NCBI GenBank assembly: GCA_019413925.1
Contig: DXMY01000047.1
Coordinates: forward strand, 1 to 52,101
Direction of reading: 5' to 3'
Source of the DNA: Collinsella sp.
Lineage (GTDB): Bacteria; Actinomycetota; Coriobacteriia; Coriobacteriales; Coriobacteriaceae
DNA: 52,101 nt
Below, in pieces: positions 24,081-32,533 of the stretch. Both the position numbers and the translations under genes were made by a program. The stretch's first letter is position 1. Each line of letters opens with the position of its first letter. The notes beneath the pieces were generated by a model, which had not been told where the DNA came from, did no database searches, and saw only the letters and a list, made by a program, of their open reading frames with translations.

Positions 24081-24978
24081 TGTAAAGAAACGTGGCGGAT
24101 TGGGACGTGGACTCAATGCTTTGGTCTCAGAGGCCGAGTATGAGACCGGCGGTTCGGCTGCATCGGCTTCAAATGCCGCATCTGAAACAAAACTACCTAT
24201 TGAGGATATCGTTCCCAACCCTAATCAGCCGCGAATTCACTTTAACGAAACTGAACTTCGCGAGTTGAGCGAGTCAATCCAAGAACATGGCGTTTTGCAG
24301 CCGCTTTTGGTTCGCAAGCATGGAAACGGCTATGAGATCATCGCTGGTGAGCGTCGTTACCAGGCGTCAAAGCTTGCTGGCCTTGAAGAATTGCCAGTCA
24401 TCATTAAAGAGGTAAATGATGAAGAGATGCTGGCTCTTGCTCTTATCGAAAACCTTCAGCGTTCTGATCTGAATCCCGTCGAAGAGGCTAAGGGCTATCG
24501 CCAACTTATTGATGCCAGCGGGATGACCCAGGAGGCATTGTCGAAGGCAGTAAGCAAGTCACGCTCTGCAATTACAAACTCGCTGCGTCTTCTCGATCTC
24601 CCTGAAGTAGTTCAGCAGATGATTTTTGAGGGCAAACTTACTGCTGGTCATGCACGTGCGATTCTTGCAGTTCCCTATGAGGACGCGCGTATTCGACTTG
24701 CAGAGAAAATTGTTACAGAGGGCCTTTCCGTAAGAGCGACAGAAAATCTTGCTCCGTTGTTTTCTGCCGGAGAGACACCTAAGACGCCGAGGCCTGCAAC
24801 GCCTCAGTCTTTTAAAAAGGCTGCCCGCGTGCTTCGTCAGGTTTTTAATACCAACGTGCGTGTGAAGAGCTCGCGTGGAAAGAATAAGATTGAGATTGAG
24901 TTTAAAGACGAGGAAGAGCTCTCTCGTATTCTTGGCGAAATGATTCAGTTTGATCAAGGAGGCCAAGATGAGGAATAA
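24073..24978 (+). CDS. parB: Chromosome-partitioning protein ParB (Spo0J)
   Basis: CTP-dependent clamp that loads at parS. It has 301 aa. The N-terminal ParA-stimulating segment is KKRGGLGRGLNALVS. The CTPase box includes GYEIIAGERRYQA (GERRxR type) and ENLQRSDLNPVEEA. The helix-turn-helix region is MTQEALSKAVSKSRSAITNSLR. The C-terminal dimerisation part contains GKNKIEIEFKDEEELSRIL. The GTG start overlaps parA. The cognate parS sites are 0.9 kb upstream. Confidence 0.96.
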   Translation: MPSVKKRGGLGRGLNALVSEAEYETGGSAASASNAASETKLPIEDIVPNPNQPRIHFNETELRELSESIQEHGVLQPLLVRKHGNGYEIIAGERRYQASKLAGLEELPVIIKEVNDEEMLALALIENLQRSDLNPVEEAKGYRQLIDASGMTQEALSKAVSKSRSAITNSLRLLDLPEVVQQMIFEGKLTAGHARAILAVPYEDARIRLAEKIVTEGLSVRATENLAPLFSAGETPKTPRPATPQSFKKAARVLRQVFNTNVRVKSSRGKNKIEIEFKDEEELSRILGEMIQFDQGGQDEE

Positions 24979-25222
24979 GATTTTAACAGCGATTGCATTG
25001 GTGACGACTGTCGCGGCTGGTGCCTTTGCTGGCTATAGGATCGCGACAGACGATGAACTTCGAGGTCGTTTGCTTCGTAGCGCGCAAGATATCGTCGATA
25101 CTTCCAAAAAGAAAATGGATGTTATGACAGAAGATGTTGCCATGCGTACTGCTCAGGTAACGAAGAATCCCAAGATTAATCAAGGTTGGGTCAGCAACCA
25201 ATGGGAAAATGTAGGCTATTAG
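24968..25222 (+). CDS. Small membrane-anchored protein (84 aa)
   Basis: One N-terminal membrane segment (ILTAIALVTTVAAGAFAGY) is followed by a charged helical part (LRGRLLRSAQDIVDTSKKKM). This resembles YtxH-like envelope proteins, though I cannot confirm the family. The ATG at 24968 has AAGGAGG seven bases upstream and overlaps the parB end by 11 bases, indicating coupled expression with the partition genes. Confidence 0.78.
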   Translation: MRNKILTAIALVTTVAAGAFAGYRIATDDELRGRLLRSAQDIVDTSKKKMDVMTEDVAMRTAQVTKNPKINQGWVSNQWENVGY

Positions 25223-25231
25223 GTACCTAAC
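25219..25231. repeat. TTAGGTACCTAAC palindromic element, copy 2
   Basis: Exact copy of the 13-mer at 21715-21727. Its first bases form the stop codon of the small membrane-protein gene. Confidence 0.7.
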
Positions 25232-25250
25232 AATTATTCTGCATATTTTG

Positions 25251-25290
25251 AGGGGTCCTTGTCTGATTCATGAGACAAGGACCCCTTATT
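25251..25290 (+). terminator. Terminator after the parAB operon
   Basis: Perfect 14-bp stem AGGGGTCCTTGTCT with an eight-base loop (25251-25286), followed by TATTTT. Confidence 0.82.
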
Positions 25291-25342
25291 TTGGCCGTAA
25301 AAATGGGACAGGTAGCAGCTGATTCAAAATTAAGGTCAATAA

Positions 25343-25383
25343 ATGAAACGACCCCGGTTGCATATTCTGTAACCGGGGTCGTT
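25343..25383 (-). terminator. Terminator after rlmN
   Basis: Perfect 13-bp stem AACGACCCCGGTT with an 11-base loop, followed on the minus strand by TTTCATTT. Confidence 0.78.
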
Positions 25384-25386
25384 CGA

Positions 25387-25402
25387 TGTTTCACATGAAA
25401 CG
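25387..25402. promoter_or_regulatory. Degenerate parS-like site downstream of rlmN
   Basis: TGTTTCACATGAAACG matches the parS consensus at 14 of 16 positions and lies in intergenic DNA 2.2 kb from the perfect cluster. Confidence 0.5.
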
Positions 25403-25420
25403 TTTTGGGATGCGACTCCC

Positions 25421-26473
25421 CTATGCGTTCTTCTGAACTTTGAAGCGCTGCTTCAGCTGTCCGCAAGCGGCGTCAATATCGTTACCACGGGAGTTACGAA
25501 TCGTGGTCTCGATGCCACGGGACTCAAGACGACGCTGAAGATCCTCAACCTTATGAATCGGCGACGGCTTGAGCGGGCTACCCTCGATGTCGTTAAGCTG
25601 AATGAGGTTAACGTGGCACAGCGTTCCCTCGCAGAAGTCGCAGAGCGCCTGCATTTCGGGATTCGTATCGTTGACGCCTTCGATCATGGCGTACTCATAG
25701 GTCGGGCGGCGGCCAGTCTTCTCGGTGTAGAGCTGAAGCGCTTCGTGAAGGCGAAGCAGCGTGTACTTCTTAACACCGGGCATGAGCTTATTGCGCGTCG
25801 ACTGGATGGCGGAATGCAGGGAAACAGCAAGCGTGAACTGCTCGGGGATGTCGGCAAATTTGCGAATACCGGGAATAACGCCACTGGTAGAGACAGTGAG
25901 GTGACGAGCGCCGATACCGATGCCATCGGGGTCGTTGAGGATTCGCAGCGCCTTGAGAACCTCGTCATAGTTGGCAAACGGCTCGCCCTGGCCCATGAAG
26001 ACAACGCTCGTGGCGCGCTCGCCAAAGTCGTTGGATACATGAAGTACCTGGTCGACGATCTCTTGAGCGGTCAGAGAGCGCTTGAGGCCGTTGAGACCGG
26101 TAGCGCAAAAGGCACAGCCCATGCCACAGCCTGCCTGGGTGGAAACGCAGACGGAAAGCTTGTTACGACGGGGCATGCCGACGGTCTCGACGGAAACGCC
26201 GTCGTGGTACTCGAGCAGATACTTGCGAGAGCCATCTTTGGAAACCTGCTTGGTGAGTTCAGTCGGCGTGTCAAAGGCAAAAGCCTCTTTAAGCTGCTCG
26301 CGGAAAGCCTTGGGGAGGTTGGTCATATCGTCAAACGAACAAACGTTCTTCTCAAAGACCCATTCGATGAGCTGCTTCGCGCGGAAGGCGGGCTGGCCAA
26401 GCTCGGCCACGAGCTCGCGAATATCGTTTTGGCTCAAGTCGCGAATGTCCTGAGATTTAGTCCTGGGATTCAT
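25421..26473 (-). CDS. rlmN: Dual-specificity RNA methyltransferase RlmN
   Basis: Radical-SAM enzyme that methylates C2 of A2503 in 23S rRNA and A37 of some tRNAs. It has 350 aa, the normal length. The iron-sulfur motif is GCGMGCAFCATG (CxxxCxxC) near residue 115, with VFMGQGEPFANYDEV and SLHSAIQSTRN downstream. The C-terminal catalytic Cys lies in IRNSRGNDIDAACGQL. The ATG has AAAGG upstream. Its 5' region faces ddl divergently. Confidence 0.96.
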   Translation of the reverse strand: MNPRTKSQDIRDLSQNDIRELVAELGQPAFRAKQLIEWVFEKNVCSFDDMTNLPKAFREQLKEAFAFDTPTELTKQVSKDGSRKYLLEYHDGVSVETVGMPRRNKLSVCVSTQAGCGMGCAFCATGLNGLKRSLTAQEIVDQVLHVSNDFGERATSVVFMGQGEPFANYDEVLKALRILNDPDGIGIGARHLTVSTSGVIPGIRKFADIPEQFTLAVSLHSAIQSTRNKLMPGVKKYTLLRLHEALQLYTEKTGRRPTYEYAMIEGVNDTNPEMQALCDFCEGTLCHVNLIQLNDIEGSPLKPSPIHKVEDLQRRLESRGIETTIRNSRGNDIDAACGQLKQRFKVQKNA

Positions 26474-26558
26474 GGAAGCCTTTCGATTTTGGGGAAACGT
26501 AGAGGGTATCGCTACAATATGGTATCAGCTGCAGAAATTATAGAGGAGGAGTCTGCCC

Positions 26559-27524
26559 ATGCCGGGTAAAAGCCTAGAGAACATGCACGTAGCGGTCTTG
26601 GCGGGCGGTCATTCCGCTGAGCGCGAGATCTCGCTCAATTCGGGTAAGAACGTCGTGGTTGCCTTGAAGGAGGCCGGCTACACTTCGGTGGAGCTGCTCG
26701 ACACGGCTGCCGATGATTTTATGGTAACCATGGCGACCGGCGGCTTTGACGTGGCGTTTATCGCCATGCACGGTGCCGGCGGCGAGGATGGCGCCATGCA
26801 AGGCGCCATGGAGACCCTGGGTATCCCCTACACGGCTTCGGGCGTGCTTGCCAGCGCCTGCGGCGCCGACAAGGAGGTCTCTAAGCTCCTGTACGCCAAG
26901 GCGGGCATTCCCATCGCCCCCGGCCTCGCGCTCGAGGTGGGCGATGAAGTCGATATCGATCATATCGTCGAGGTTTGTGGCGAGCGCTGCTTTGTGAAGC
27001 CGGCCGTCAACGGTTCCAGCTATGGCATTTCCCTGGTCCATGAGCCCTCCGAGCTGCCCGCGGCAATCGCCAAGGCGTTTGAGTACGGCGACAAAGTGCT
27101 GGTCGAGAAGTGCATCGAGGGTACCGAGATCACCGTCGGCGTGTACGGCGAGGACGACGTGCGCGCTCTGCCGATTGTCGAGATTCGTAAGCCCAAGGAC
27201 TGCGAGTTCTACGATCTGGACGTGAAGTATGTCGACCCTACGGACATCCATCGCATTCCGGCGCAGATTTCACCCGAGAATTACACTCGCGCTCAGGAGC
27301 TTGCCTGCGCTGCTCACAAGGCCCTCGGTTGCCTGGGTATCTCACGCAGCGACTTTATTGTGAGTGAGGACGGCCCCGTCATCCTCGAGACCAATACCAT
27401 TCCCGGCATGACCGATACGTCGCTGTATCCGGATGAGATCCGCCACACCGACGACATGACGTTCCCGCAGGTCTGTGACAGCCTGATCCGTATGGGCCTT
27501 CGTCGAGCGGGCATTGCATGCTAA
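26559..27524 (+). CDS. ddl: D-alanine--D-alanine ligase
   Basis: ATP-grasp ligase making the D-Ala-D-Ala dipeptide for peptidoglycan. It has 321 aa. The N-terminal motif is VLAGGHSAEREISLNSG, the ATP-grasp region holds CFVKPAVNGSSYGISLV, and the C-terminal metal and substrate motif is ILETNTIPGMTDTSLYP. An ATG with GAGGAG upstream is used. The stop overlaps the next gene by seven bases, an unusual coupling of wall synthesis to a DNA helicase gene. Confidence 0.95.
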   Translation: MPGKSLENMHVAVLAGGHSAEREISLNSGKNVVVALKEAGYTSVELLDTAADDFMVTMATGGFDVAFIAMHGAGGEDGAMQGAMETLGIPYTASGVLASACGADKEVSKLLYAKAGIPIAPGLALEVGDEVDIDHIVEVCGERCFVKPAVNGSSYGISLVHEPSELPAAIAKAFEYGDKVLVEKCIEGTEITVGVYGEDDVRALPIVEIRKPKDCEFYDLDVKYVDPTDIHRIPAQISPENYTRAQELACAAHKALGCLGISRSDFIVSEDGPVILETNTIPGMTDTSLYPDEIRHTDDMTFPQVCDSLIRMGLRRAGIAC

Positions 27525-30412
27525 TCGAGGACGCGGTTTCGTCAGGAACGCCGCAGTTTGTCATCGACTCCTATGCCACGCTTGCCGAACGCGCCAAAAC
27601 GCAGTCCTTCGGCCTTATCGAGGAAGATGTGATTGTCCTCGATACCGAGACCACAGGTCTTTCGGTGCAGGACAACGAGCTGATCGAGATCTCGGCGGCC
27701 CGTCTTTCGGGCCGCGAGATCGTCGACCGCTTCGATACCTTCGTGCATCCCAAGCAGCTGATTCCCGCCGAGATTACCGAGCTCACGAGCATTACAAATG
27801 CCGATGTGGCAGATGCCCCGTCGGCCGTTGAGGCCGTAGCCGCTCTCGCCGATTTTGTCGGTGGTTGCCCGGTAATCGCACATAACGCCACGTTCGACCG
27901 CTCGTTTATCGAGTCGGTCAAAGGCGGCGTCAACGTGAGCGATATTTGGATCGATTCGCTGGCGCTGTCGCGCATCGCGCTTCCGCGCCTGGCTTCGCAC
28001 AAGCTGTCTTTTATGGCCGATCTGTTTGGCTGTGACTCGGTATCACACCGTGCCAATGCCGACGTCGACGCCCTGTGTGGCGTATGGCGCGTGTTGCTCG
28101 TGGCACTCACCGACTTGCCCCAGGGCCTCATGGCGCGCCTAGCCGACATGCATCCGGACGTGCCTTGGTCCTATCGTCCAATCTTCTCATTCTTGGCGGG
28201 GCAGAACCCCGGTTCTATCTTCTCTCTCAGCGCCGCTCGTGCTGACGTTCTCAAGGCCGATCGCGCCGACGATCGGGTGGACGCCGACGAACTGCCGGTA
28301 CTCAAGATGCCGAGTCGTGAGGAGATTGAGGCAGACTATGCGCCAGGTGGCCTGGTCAATCGCATGTATCCCACCTACGAGCCGCGTGATGAGCAGATCG
28401 CGATGGCGCTCGAGGTCCGCGATGCGCTGGTCACGGGCACTCATCGTGTAATTGAGGCGGGCACGGGCGTCGGCAAATCGATGGCCTATCTGGTGCCTTT
28501 TGCCGAGGCAGCACGCCGTAACAACATCACGGTTGGTATTGCGACCAAATCGAACAATCTTGCCGACCAGCTCATGTACCATGAGCTGCCAAAACTTGCC
28601 GAGCAACTGGACGGTGGCCTGTCATTTTGCGCTCTCAAGGGCTATGACCACTATCCGTGCCTGCGCAAGCTTGAGCGCATGAGCCGCGGCCAGGTCGAGA
28701 TTACCACCAAGCGCGATCCGGCGGACACGCTCACGGCGGTCGCGGTCATTATGGCGTACGTCTGTCAATCAGCCGATGGCGACCTCGACTCGCTCGGCAT
28801 TCGGTGGCGCAGTGTCAACCGCCCCGACTTTACGACGGCCTCGCGCGAGTGTGCTCGTCGCCTCTGCCCGTTTTTCCCTGATAAATGTTTGGTCCACGGC
28901 GCTCGCCGTCGTGCGGCGCATGCCGACGTGGTGGTCACCAACCATTCACTGCTGTTCCGCAATGTTGCGGCCGAGGGCAGGATTTTACCTCCGATTCGTC
29001 ATTGGGTAATCGACGAGGCCCATTCCATCGAGCGCGAGGCGCGCCGTCAGTGGGCGCGCGTGGTGTCGGCGGACGAATCACGCGTTCTGTTTGAGCGCCT
29101 GGGCGGCTCGACCACCGGCGCGCTAAGCCAGGTCTCCCGTGATTTGGCAACCTCCGAGGGCTCTACGCTCTATCTGGGCCTTACTGCCAAGGCGACGTCG
29201 ACGGTTGCGCGCGCGAGCATGGCAATCGCCGACGTGTTCGATGGCGTTCGCGAGCTCGGCCGCCGTGTCCGTGGGGGTTATGACAATGCCAATCTATGGA
29301 TTGGCCCCGAGCTGCGCGAATCTGACGACTGGCATGATTTCTTACAGTCGGCCTACGCTGCCATCGATGCATTGGAACAAGCTGACAAGTGCGTCGACGC
29401 GCTGGTGCAAGCCGTCGCCGCCGACAAGCCCGAGGTTGTTGTCGACTTGGGCGATATCTCGCGCCGCCTGCACGAGCTGGCCGAGAACCTCAAACTCATC
29501 ATCGACGGCACCGATGAACACTACGTGTATTCGCTGCAGGTCAATCGCAGGTTGCGTGCCGGCGGAGAGTCAATGACCGCAGAGCGCATCGACATTGGCG
29601 AGGCCTTGGCAACCGAGTGGCTGCCCGAGGTTCACACGGCTATCTTTGCCTCGGCGACCATGACGGTGTCCAAAAGCTTTGAACACTTTAACCACGCGGT
29701 CGGCCTCGATCGCATCGGTGCTTCAACATCCTCATCGCTGCACTTGGACTCGAGCTACGACTTTGATTCGAACATGGCTGTAGTCGTTGCGGGCGATATA
29801 CCCGATCCGCGCGATCGTGAGAGCTATCTTACGGCGCTCGAGCGCGTGCTGGTCGACGCCCATCTTGCCATGGGCGGATCGGTGCTCACGCTGTTCACCA
29901 ATCGGCGCGACATGGAAGACCTGTACACCCGCGTTGAGCCCAAGATGGCCCGTGCGGGTCTGGAACTCAACTGCCAGCAGCGCAACTCATCTCCTCGTCG
30001 CCTGCGCGACCGGTTTATCAACGAGCCGACCTCGTCGCTTTTTGCGCTTAAGGCCTTCTGGGAGGGATTCGACGCCAGCGGCGAGACGCTGCGCTGCGTC
30101 ATCATTCCCAAGCTGCCGTTCTCGAGCCCCACGGACCCGCTCTCGTGCGAGCGCAACTTGCGCGAAGACCGCGCTTGGGCGCGCTATTCGCTGCCCGAGG
30201 CGGTGCTCGAGGTCAAGCAGGCGGCCGGCCGCCTTATCCGCTCGTCGACCGATTGCGGCGTGCTGATTCTGGCCGACCCGCGCCTGGTGACGAAGGGCTA
30301 CGGAAAGAAGTTCTTAACGTCGCTGCCCACGAGCTCCTACCAGCGCATCGAATCGGCGCAGATCGGGCACTATCTGCAACTGTGGCGTGCACGCCACGAG
30401 CGGCGGCGCTAA
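27518..30412 (+). CDS. dinG: DnaQ-type exonuclease fused to a DinG-family helicase
   Basis: A 964-aa fusion. The N-terminal DEDDh 3'-5' exonuclease covers about residues 40-205: DTETTG, IAHNATFDRS and HRANADVDA. The XPD/DinG helicase has Walker A EAGTGVGKSMAYL near 320, a candidate iron-sulfur Cys set (one in HYPCLRKLE, the rest in ECARRLCPFFPDKC), the DEAH box VIDEAHSIERE, and motif VI near EVKQAAGRLIRS. Such fusions in Gram-positives have nuclease activity; in E. coli DinG is damage-inducible and unwinds R-loops and forks. The ATG overlaps ddl. It converges on and overlaps the last bases of a WYL regulator gene. Confidence 0.93.
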   Translation: MLIEDAVSSGTPQFVIDSYATLAERAKTQSFGLIEEDVIVLDTETTGLSVQDNELIEISAARLSGREIVDRFDTFVHPKQLIPAEITELTSITNADVADAPSAVEAVAALADFVGGCPVIAHNATFDRSFIESVKGGVNVSDIWIDSLALSRIALPRLASHKLSFMADLFGCDSVSHRANADVDALCGVWRVLLVALTDLPQGLMARLADMHPDVPWSYRPIFSFLAGQNPGSIFSLSAARADVLKADRADDRVDADELPVLKMPSREEIEADYAPGGLVNRMYPTYEPRDEQIAMALEVRDALVTGTHRVIEAGTGVGKSMAYLVPFAEAARRNNITVGIATKSNNLADQLMYHELPKLAEQLDGGLSFCALKGYDHYPCLRKLERMSRGQVEITTKRDPADTLTAVAVIMAYVCQSADGDLDSLGIRWRSVNRPDFTTASRECARRLCPFFPDKCLVHGARRRAAHADVVVTNHSLLFRNVAAEGRILPPIRHWVIDEAHSIEREARRQWARVVSADESRVLFERLGGSTTGALSQVSRDLATSEGSTLYLGLTAKATSTVARASMAIADVFDGVRELGRRVRGGYDNANLWIGPELRESDDWHDFLQSAYAAIDALEQADKCVDALVQAVAADKPEVVVDLGDISRRLHELAENLKLIIDGTDEHYVYSLQVNRRLRAGGESMTAERIDIGEALATEWLPEVHTAIFASATMTVSKSFEHFNHAVGLDRIGASTSSSLHLDSSYDFDSNMAVVVAGDIPDPRDRESYLTALERVLVDAHLAMGGSVLTLFTNRRDMEDLYTRVEPKMARAGLELNCQQRNSSPRRLRDRFINEPTSSLFALKAFWEGFDASGETLRCVIIPKLPFSSPTDPLSCERNLREDRAWARYSLPEAVLEVKQAAGRLIRSSTDCGVLILADPRLVTKGYGKKFLTSLPTSSYQRIESAQIGHYLQLWRARHERRR

Positions 30413-31326
30413 AGCGGACAAACGAGGGTTTTTGCCATATCGCACAGACGCTTTGACAGGGCGGGGTCATCCAAGATGCGGATGGCTCCGCCCGCTGCGA
30501 TTACCTGGCTCAGTAGCCAACGCTCGGAGCCGTAATGTACGGTTACCATTGCCATGTCTGCCCCGCTGCGCTCGATTAGGGTGATGCCGGCCCAGTCCAG
30601 ATGTTCCGCCATATCGAATGGCATCAAGAGCTTTGCGCTACGCTGCGTCCGGGCAAGGGAATCGTGGAGGGATGCGACGTCCGGTGCGTGAGACACGACG
30701 GAGTCTTCCGTCAAGGTGAGTCCCTCGATTTTATCCATGCGATAGGTGCGCTGCTCATCGACTGCGATGTCCCAGGCAATCAAGTATGTTTGGTCGCCGT
30801 TTGCCGTAATGCGCAAGGGGTCGACCAGACGCTCGCGTGGCCGTGCATCGTCCATCGAGCGATACGAGATGCGGCAGCGAACGCCGTCCTGAATGGCGCA
30901 GCTCAGCTGCTGCCAGTGCGACCCGTGGTTGACGGTGTCAAAGACGCGCTGGTTATAGCCGAGCTCTTCGGGTAGAAGAGCATGCCGAATCCGGGCTGCC
31001 GTCTGTGGCTCGATCCCCAACGATTCAAGTTCGTGGTTGAGCACAGCGCCCTCGGCGGCACTCAAACGCAACGGTAGCACACGCCCGGCGTCACCGGTGA
31101 GGACCACACGCTCGCCGTGGCATTCGCAGATGATGCGCGCGCCCGATTCTCGGTCCGCGAGCGTCGAGACGATCTCGAGAATCTCGACGAGCGACGCCCC
31201 CGTGATGTCAAAGCGGCTGCAAATCTCGGTTCGTGTCATGCCGCTCTCGCCGGCGGCGTAGAGAGCCTCCATGATGTCGATGGCGCGCGAGAGTCTCTGC
31301 TCGCTGGTGAGTTTACGCACGGGCAT
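30409..31326 (-). CDS. WYL-domain transcriptional regulator (second of pair, PafC-like)
   Basis: A 305-aa regulator. A helix-turn-helix near residues 10-55 (SRAIDIMEALYAAGESGMT) is followed by a middle part and a WYL domain at about 150-220. Residues such as RISYRSMDDARPRERLVDPL and YLIAWDIAVDEQRTYRMDKI fit the SH3-like WYL fold. The ATG at 31326 is chosen over an upstream TTG (31347) because it overlaps the previous stop by 14 bases in the usual coupled arrangement. WYL pairs of this kind include PafBC, the SOS-independent DNA-damage activator of mycobacteria. That link is by analogy. Confidence 0.83.
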   Translation of the reverse strand: MPVRKLTSEQRLSRAIDIMEALYAAGESGMTRTEICSRFDITGASLVEILEIVSTLADRESGARIICECHGERVVLTGDAGRVLPLRLSAAEGAVLNHELESLGIEPQTAARIRHALLPEELGYNQRVFDTVNHGSHWQQLSCAIQDGVRCRISYRSMDDARPRERLVDPLRITANGDQTYLIAWDIAVDEQRTYRMDKIEGLTLTEDSVVSHAPDVASLHDSLARTQRSAKLLMPFDMAEHLDWAGITLIERSGADMAMVTVHYGSERWLLSQVIAAGGAIRILDDPALSKRLCDMAKTLVCPL

Positions 31327-32335
31327 GCTCGTGCACCGTCCTTTCAATGAGGTGGTTCCACGCCTGCTTGAGCGATTCGGGGGCCACAGGCCTCATGCCG
31401 TCCATGGCGTGGGCCATGCAAAATGAGGCGGCGGCTTCAAGGTCATGCACGTCAACGGTCCAGGTCCATCCCGCATCGGTGTGTGCGAGTTCACCTCGCC
31501 CGCGCGTGAGGCCGTTGATCATATCGATCTGCGTCTGAGGGGCGAACGAGAACGTGGCTGCAACGGGCGGTCGGTCGGCAAAATCGAATTCAAAGAACAG
31601 ATAGTCGTTGAGATTGAAGTCCGCAGGGATGGCGTAGGCCTTCGAAGGACGCCATGCGCGAACGATACGGTCGCAGCGGAATGTCCTGATGTCGTCGGTG
31701 ACATTGTCGAGGCCGCAGAAGTACGCCACGCCCTCGCGTTCGAACATGCCGTAGACACAGACGGTACGTTCTTTCTGCTCGCCGCGTCCGTTCTGATATA
31801 AAAATCGCAGCGCGCATCGCTCGGCAAAGGCGCTCCATACCGCATCGACGGTGGGAGAGCGGCGGATCGGTACTTCGTCCACCGCCGACATGCCGGTGAG
31901 GTAGGCAATTTTGGAGCGAATATCGGCAAGCGGCGCGGCAAAAGTGGATGAGCCGGCCGCTAGTGTCTGGTCGATGGCGTTGAGCAGGATATCGGCGTCG
32001 TCTGCGGTGATGAGGCCGCCTGCTGCAAAGGTGTGCTCGCGGTCGATTGTCCACGAGCTTTCCTCGGTCTCCTGCGCACCGGCGGGGCGAACCTCCTTGA
32101 TTAAGATGCCACGCTCGAGCAGTTTGTCACGATCGCGCCGAAACTTGCGCTTATCCGAGTCGATGTTGCCGGAGCCATATCCCAGGTCGGAATCCAAGAC
32201 GATCTGCTCGGTCGTCAGCGGTTCGGGGGAGCTGTTGAGCACAAAGAAAAGATTGAGGATGCGCTGAGCCGTTTTATCGAAACTGGGCTCCGAATTCCCC
32301 TTTTTAATTGTCTCGTCCGTGTCGCTTGCCGTCAT
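31313..32335 (-). CDS. WYL-domain transcriptional regulator (first of pair, PafB-like)
   Basis: A 340-aa protein. Residues about 18-75 form a winged helix-turn-helix (AQRILNLFFVLNSS, then DSDKRKFRRDRDKLLERGI, the 'recognition plus wing' pattern of WYL proteins). The WYL domain lies about 170-235: ALRFLYQNGRGEQKERTV, then VAYFCGLDNVTDDIRTFRCD. It is translationally coupled to the second WYL gene and divergent from the M28-like gene across 198 bases. The likely ligand is a nucleic acid or nucleotide, as known for other WYL domains. Confidence 0.83.
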   Translation of the reverse strand: MTASDTDETIKKGNSEPSFDKTAQRILNLFFVLNSSPEPLTTEQIVLDSDLGYGSGNIDSDKRKFRRDRDKLLERGILIKEVRPAGAQETEESSWTIDREHTFAAGGLITADDADILLNAIDQTLAAGSSTFAAPLADIRSKIAYLTGMSAVDEVPIRRSPTVDAVWSAFAERCALRFLYQNGRGEQKERTVCVYGMFEREGVAYFCGLDNVTDDIRTFRCDRIVRAWRPSKAYAIPADFNLNDYLFFEFDFADRPPVAATFSFAPQTQIDMINGLTRGRGELAHTDAGWTWTVDVHDLEAAASFCMAHAMDGMRPVAPESLKQAWNHLIERTVHEHARA

Positions 32336-32533
32336 AGAGTCCTCGCATGAGAAGGTGGTTTGCTGCCATGATTTTAGTCCGATATGGAGATTAGGCTATA
32401 TCCTTGTCCGCTCGGGGCGTTAAGATGGCCCGAATTCGGTCGTTTGCGCTCGCTCGGGGTATACTTTCGACTATATACGGTTCTAATGTGCATGCATTGG
32501 GCCTATTTGTCGGATTATGGATGTGGAGCGCAC

